The position numbers and the translations under genes were made by a program. Of a stretch of DNA of 8,001 nucleotides, positions 4,938 through 8,001 are shown one piece after another; within the stretch, counting starts at the first letter, position 1, and every line of letters starts with the position of its first letter. Source of the stretch: Archaeoglobaceae archaeon (GTDB lineage Archaea > Halobacteriota > Archaeoglobi > Archaeoglobales > Archaeoglobaceae); assembly GCA_027066965.1 (NCBI GenBank), contig JAMOMT010000141.1:1-8001 (forward strand), given 5' to 3'. The notes beneath the pieces were generated by a model that saw only the letters and a program-made list of their open reading frames with translations, did not search any database and had not been told where the DNA came from.

Positions 4938-6650
4938 ATGTTTATCATAATAACTGGTGAGGAAGCTGGCCCTGTGTCAAACAAGCTTGGAGGAGTTTGG
5001 AACGTTATTGACGCTGAAGCGAGGCACATGAGTGCAATTACGAACGACGAGATAATCGTCGTTGGCCCCTTCTTCGAGAGAATAGGTCAGGACTGGAGTC
5101 CTAAAAACAGGGTTACAAGAGATCACTTTCCCATGGGCGTCAGAGACGAGATAGAGAAGGCAGCTGAGAGAGTGGGGATACCTTTTGTCTCTGGAAGAGT
5201 TGAGGTCGAGGGGAAGTGCGGGGAAGTCGTCGATGGTAGGAAGCACTACATTAACTACGTTCTCTTCAACGTCGAGTACAGTCTTACGAAGAGCGTTGAG
5301 TATGATGGAAAGAAGATGCGTCTGAGTGATGCCGTGAAGGCTGAGGCTTACAAGCTCGTTGGATTAGACTCTCTGAAGTACGAGTCCCGGAGCTACGGAA
5401 GGGAGTACACTCACTACCTCAACCTGAGCTACGCTGTTTCCGAGTTTGCGAGAGCCCTGAACGAGTTTGGGGAAACAGCCATGCACTGTCATGAGTATCC
5501 CGTGTTCTACGCTGCTGCGAGGCTGGAGAAGCTGAAGGTCCCTGTCAGAACTGTCGTTACCTTTCACGCGACGAAGGTCGGAAGGGCTTTAGGAGCTAAA
5601 GTCTTCGACAGGATAAGAAGGAACGACCCAACTCTGCCAGAAGGAATTCAGGAAGGCTTCGTGGAGCTCGAAAAGCTCGCAAGGTTTGCCGATACAGTTA
5701 CTTTCGTCAGCGACAAGACGAGAGCTGAGGCGAGACTCTTCTATGGGGTTGATGGGATAGTGATAAGGAACGGAATAGACGTCTGCAGAGAGGCGATAGA
5801 CTGGAAGTTCAAGGACGACTGCCTCAAGAAGATAAGAGAAACACTCTCGAAAAAGTTGAAGGATGTTTACGGCTACGAGGTGGACGAGGAGAGCATAATC
5901 CCCGTTTATACGATTTCCAGGTTAGAGCTCGAAAACAAGGGTTATCCCGACCTTCTCGATTCTCTCGTAATACTCGACAGGATTCTGACGAACAGGATAA
6001 ACAACGGGGAGATAGACGACGTTAAAGTCGTTTGCATGCTGATAACGGCGATAGGAAAGAAAGACCCGAGCTCTCTGCCAGAAGGCTTTCCCGTCGATCT
6101 GCCGGACGACATACTCGTTGGGGACGAGCTCAGGCTGAAGAAGATGGTCGAGGAAAGGAAGCTCGAGATAGGCAGAATCGGAAAGAGGTCAGTGTGTGCC
6201 CTTCCTTACCCCCAGTGGGTCGGCAGGGATGATGGAGGATTGGGGATGACAATAGACGAGATAGCTGCCGGATGCGTTGCTGGTATATTTCCGTCGAGAT
6301 ACGAGCCTTTCCTCCTTACAGCTCTCGAAGCCTGTAGAGAAGCGTGTCCCGTGGTGATAAGTTCTGCCTGTGGTTTCAGTGGAGCGGTGAAGGAGCTCCA
6401 AAAGGAGAAGGGGATATTCGGCGGAGTCATACTGGTCGACAACGTTAACCAGAGCTACCTCGAAGTGATTACGGACTACGCCTTCGGCCTGCACGTGATA
6501 GTGGATGCCTACCTGAGAGACAAGGCTAAGGACAGGATGATGTGCTCAACGGCCTTCGTTCTCGCGTGTGAGATGAGCTGGGAAGAGCCCGTCAGGAGGT
6601 ACTACGAGATACTCAAGGGATTCGAAGAAAGGCCGGAGCTTGTGGCTTAA
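4938..6650 (+). CDS. Glycogen synthase-like glycosyltransferase (GT3, eukaryotic type)
   Basis: This 570-residue retaining GT-B enzyme resembles animal and fungal glycogen synthase. Matching blocks run in order: NKLGGVWNVI (15-24), VVGPFFE (41-47), HCHEYP (183-188), TFHATKVGRALGA (208-220), VIRNGIDV (275-282), SRLELENKG (327-335, with Arg328 and Lys334 where the family binds the sugar nucleotide), and FPSRYEPFLLTALEA (451-465). The last block contains the EX7E pair Glu456/Glu464. MSWEEPVRRYY (546-556) matches the C-terminal tryptophan region. The family transfers glucose from UDP-glucose to a growing alpha-1,4-glucan. The arginine cluster that senses glucose-6-phosphate in eukaryotes appears largely absent (about 525-535). 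The EX7E block FLLTALEA is more like bacterial GT4/GT5 enzymes. ATG 4938 begins the first beta strand (FIIITGEEAG). No branching enzyme, phosphorylase or nucleotide-sugar gene is adjacent, so polymer and donor remain inferred. Confidence 0.8.
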   Translation: MFIIITGEEAGPVSNKLGGVWNVIDAEARHMSAITNDEIIVVGPFFERIGQDWSPKNRVTRDHFPMGVRDEIEKAAERVGIPFVSGRVEVEGKCGEVVDGRKHYINYVLFNVEYSLTKSVEYDGKKMRLSDAVKAEAYKLVGLDSLKYESRSYGREYTHYLNLSYAVSEFARALNEFGETAMHCHEYPVFYAAARLEKLKVPVRTVVTFHATKVGRALGAKVFDRIRRNDPTLPEGIQEGFVELEKLARFADTVTFVSDKTRAEARLFYGVDGIVIRNGIDVCREAIDWKFKDDCLKKIRETLSKKLKDVYGYEVDEESIIPVYTISRLELENKGYPDLLDSLVILDRILTNRINNGEIDDVKVVCMLITAIGKKDPSSLPEGFPVDLPDDILVGDELRLKKMVEERKLEIGRIGKRSVCALPYPQWVGRDDGGLGMTIDEIAAGCVAGIFPSRYEPFLLTALEACREACPVVISSACGFSGAVKELQKEKGIFGGVILVDNVNQSYLEVITDYAFGLHVIVDAYLRDKAKDRMMCSTAFVLACEMSWEEPVRRYYEILKGFEERPELVA

Positions 6651-6660
6651 TTGACTTTCA

Positions 6661-6690
6661 TTATTTTTGGTAAACTTTTCAAAATTTTTC
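6661..6690 (+). terminator. Multiple T-tracts after the GT3 gene
   Basis: Three T-runs (6664-6668, 6676-6679, 6685-6689) follow the stop codon within 40 nt, a typical archaeal multi-U termination region. The last run is also part of an inverted repeat with the downstream promoter: AAAATTTTTC at 6681-6690 pairs with GAAAAATTTT at 6709-6718. Confidence 0.5.
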
Positions 6691-6700
6691 AGGCTATTCC

Positions 6701-6727
6701 GACTATCAGAAAAATTTTTTAATAGTC
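6701..6727 (+). promoter_or_regulatory. BRE/TATA promoter of the DUF1646 gene inside a 27-bp imperfect dyad
   Basis: AGAAAAA (6708-6714, BRE-like) and TTTTTTAATA (6715-6724, TATA-like) form the promoter. The predicted start near 6745 coincides with ATG 6744, suggesting a leaderless mRNA. The same stretch is a dyad centred on 6714: GACTAT (6701-6706) mirrors ATAGTC (6722-6727), and 11 of 13 base pairs match. A protein bound there would cover the TBP/TFB site, as a repressor would. Confidence 0.6.
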
Positions 6728-6743
6728 TGCATTTCACGGCGTT

Positions 6744-7823
6744 ATGCATTCCATTCCACCCAATCCAGTGATGCCGATTGCGATAGGCTTATCGCTGATA
6801 TTCCTAGCAGTCCTAGTTCTGCCGTTCAAGGTAAGGAAGGTGGAGGAGAATTTAGAGGCATTCTTTCTTGTGATGGGCATTATAGCGGTAACGATTTCCG
6901 GAATGTGGAGCAGGGAGATAGTCATAGACGCAATAAAGGATCCCGTGAGCATTGGCGGAACTCCGATAGGCATATTTCAGGTCGTTCTCGTCGCTGGGAT
7001 TCTAATATACAAGTACAACAGGCAGATATATAGCGGCATAGTTAAGCTGATGAAGAAGGTTGGGATGAGAGCTTTCGTTTTTGGAATGATTCTGATTCTT
7101 AGCCTCGTTTCGAGCATAATATCCGTTATAGTAGCTGCCGTTATACTTTCAGAGGTAGTAGCCGCTATGCCGATAGAGTGGGATAGAAAGGTGAAGGTAA
7201 CGGTCGTTACCTGCTTTGCTGTGGGGCTGGGGGCTGCTCTAACTCCGGTGGGCGAGCCCTTGGCGACCATAGCAATATCAAAGCTAAAGGGAGCTCCTTA
7301 CTATGCGGACTTTTTCTTCCTGTTCAGACTGCTTGCAGACCTGATAATTCCTGGAATTGTGGCGATGGCATTACTTGGGGCTTACTACGCTGGAAAGATG
7401 GAGGGAGAGCCCGAAATCCCGGAGTACGCTGAGACTCTGAGGACTGTAATCGTGAGGGCTATCAAAGTTTACATGTTCGTAGCTGCTCTGGTTCTGCTTG
7501 GCCACGGTTTGACTCCTCTCGTCGTATGGTACTTCACGAAGATACCTCCGGCTGTTTTATTCTGGGTCAACATGATATCTGCGATACTCGACAACGCAAC
7601 TCTAACGGCTGCTGAAATAGCTCCGGAGTTAAGTCTTCTACAGATAAAGAGTGCTCTTATAGGGTTGCTGGTTTCTGGGGGTATGCTAATACCGGGGAAT
7701 ATACCGAACATCGTCTCGGCCGGGAGGCTGAGGATAAAGAGCGGGGAGTGGGCGAGGATTGGAGTACCTATTGGCCTAATTATGATGCTCGTTTACTTTG
7801 CCGTGCTGAACATTTTTTACTGA
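6744..7823 (+). CDS. DUF1646 multi-spanning membrane protein, putative ion transporter
   Basis: This 359-residue, strongly hydrophobic protein has about nine to eleven membrane segments (near 10-28, 38-53, 74-90, 110-140 as one or two, 150-168, 190-216, 238-255, 268-282, 300-318 and 340-358). I assign it to the DUF1646 family, part of the ion-transporter superfamily that includes ArsB and NhaD. The signature loops are LTPVGEPLATIAISK (166-180), near the middle, and LDNATLTAAEIAP (282-294) plus IPGNIPNIV (316-324) in the second half; they resemble the helix-breaking substrate-binding loops of NhaD-like antiporters. There is no signal peptide beyond the first helix. The transported ion is unknown: sodium/proton exchange is a guess from the superfamily. 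No Shine-Dalgarno precedes ATG 6744, and the promoter predicts a leaderless transcript. The gene has its own promoter and a T-run right after the stop, so it is probably monocistronic. Confidence 0.82.
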   Translation: MHSIPPNPVMPIAIGLSLIFLAVLVLPFKVRKVEENLEAFFLVMGIIAVTISGMWSREIVIDAIKDPVSIGGTPIGIFQVVLVAGILIYKYNRQIYSGIVKLMKKVGMRAFVFGMILILSLVSSIISVIVAAVILSEVVAAMPIEWDRKVKVTVVTCFAVGLGAALTPVGEPLATIAISKLKGAPYYADFFFLFRLLADLIIPGIVAMALLGAYYAGKMEGEPEIPEYAETLRTVIVRAIKVYMFVAALVLLGHGLTPLVVWYFTKIPPAVLFWVNMISAILDNATLTAAEIAPELSLLQIKSALIGLLVSGGMLIPGNIPNIVSAGRLRIKSGEWARIGVPIGLIMMLVYFAVLNIFY

Positions 7824-7834
7824 TTTTTTTCTCT
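7824..7834 (+). terminator. T-run directly after the DUF1646 stop codon
   Basis: A run of seven T (7824-7830) begins with the first base after TGA, a probable archaeal U-tract terminator. More T-rich tracts follow further downstream. Confidence 0.5.
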
Positions 7835-8001
7835 GGTAGTAGTGCGTTATAGTAGCTTTGATTTTAGTTTAGTGGACTAGGCGGGTTTGTTTTGAGAATT
7901 GGAGAGTATTTTCACAGTCGTTCATCTTTTTATTCCGCCGTTTTATTGGTTAAACTTATTATTTTTTATTTGGTTGTTTTGGGAGTTGTGCATTAGGGGA
8001 A
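7831..8001. other. T/G-rich intergenic end of the window, no gene recognised
   Basis: No credible coding frame or structured RNA is seen. The plus strand is T- and G-rich and poor in C. TTTTATT occurs at 7928-7934, 7941-7947 and 7964-7970, and the latter two extend to near-identical TTTTATTGGTT and TTTTATTTGGTT, 23 bp apart. The AT-rich stretch 7950-7970 could hold the promoter of a gene beyond the edge. Confidence 0.4.

Noticed and set aside
6032..6494. Short overlapping frames on both strands inside the GT3 gene
   Set aside because: They are out-of-frame readings of a continuous glycosyltransferase with motifs on both sides.
7869..7925. Minus-strand 18-codon frame (ATG at 7925) in the terminal intergenic region
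   Set aside because: Very short, no SD, no recognisable peptide features, in low-complexity sequence.
1..8001. CRISPR arrays, tRNA or rRNA genes, transposons, toxin-antitoxin or defence genes
   Set aside because: I saw no regularly spaced repeats, tRNA-like TTCRANNC boxes with stems, transposase motifs or defence domains. The Nob1 PIN domain carries a zinc ribbon and has no antitoxin partner, so it is not a VapC toxin.

Overview
The window looks like chromosomal DNA of a thermophilic euryarchaeon, most likely of the Archaeoglobales (Archaeoglobus, Ferroglobus or Geoglobus type). The pointers are an archaeal Nob1 rRNA-maturation endonuclease, a GfcR/PyrE-like phosphoribosyltransferase regulator, an AglJ-type glycosyltransferase, a futalosine-pathway menaquinone enzyme, AT-rich BRE/TATA-type promoters, GTG and TTG starts, and protein composition rich in Glu, Lys and Arg. 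The genus is an inference, not a reading. I see no rRNA, tRNA, CRISPR array, insertion sequence or phage gene. Every gene belongs to a family I can place at least broadly.

Left part, minus strand (3305 down to 1): a monocistronic nob1-like gene comes first. A 173-bp intergenic region then carries the promoter for a tight three-gene run: gfcR-like regulator (TTG start, strong Shine-Dalgarno), aglJ-like membrane glycosyltransferase, and mqnE-like aminofutalosine synthase. The gaps are only 16 and 11 bp, and the last gene runs off the left edge of the window.

Right part, plus strand (3365 to 7823): a biotin carboxylase (PycA/AccC type) is divergent from nob1 across a compact shared promoter region. 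It is followed by an eukaryote-like (GT3) glycogen synthase family protein and a DUF1646 membrane protein of the ion-transporter (ArsB/NhaD-like) type. Each has its own TATA-like element and is preceded by T-rich termination-like sequence, so I read them as separate transcription units.

Functionally these are central-metabolism and cell-envelope genes: carboxylation to oxaloacetate or malonyl-CoA, polysaccharide storage, protein N-glycosylation, quinone synthesis, ribosome maturation and membrane ion transport. They do not form one obvious pathway.

The most interesting signals are regulatory. A perfect 16-bp palindrome sits just upstream of the glycogen-synthase TATA box. A 27-bp imperfect dyad lies directly over the BRE/TATA of the DUF1646 gene. 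Two promoters place the predicted transcription start on the start codon, implying leaderless mRNAs. I found no convincing undescribed multi-gene system. The best protein-level candidates for novelty are the archaeal GT3 synthase, which seems to lack the arginine cluster used for glucose-6-phosphate control, and the uncharacterised DUF1646 transporter.
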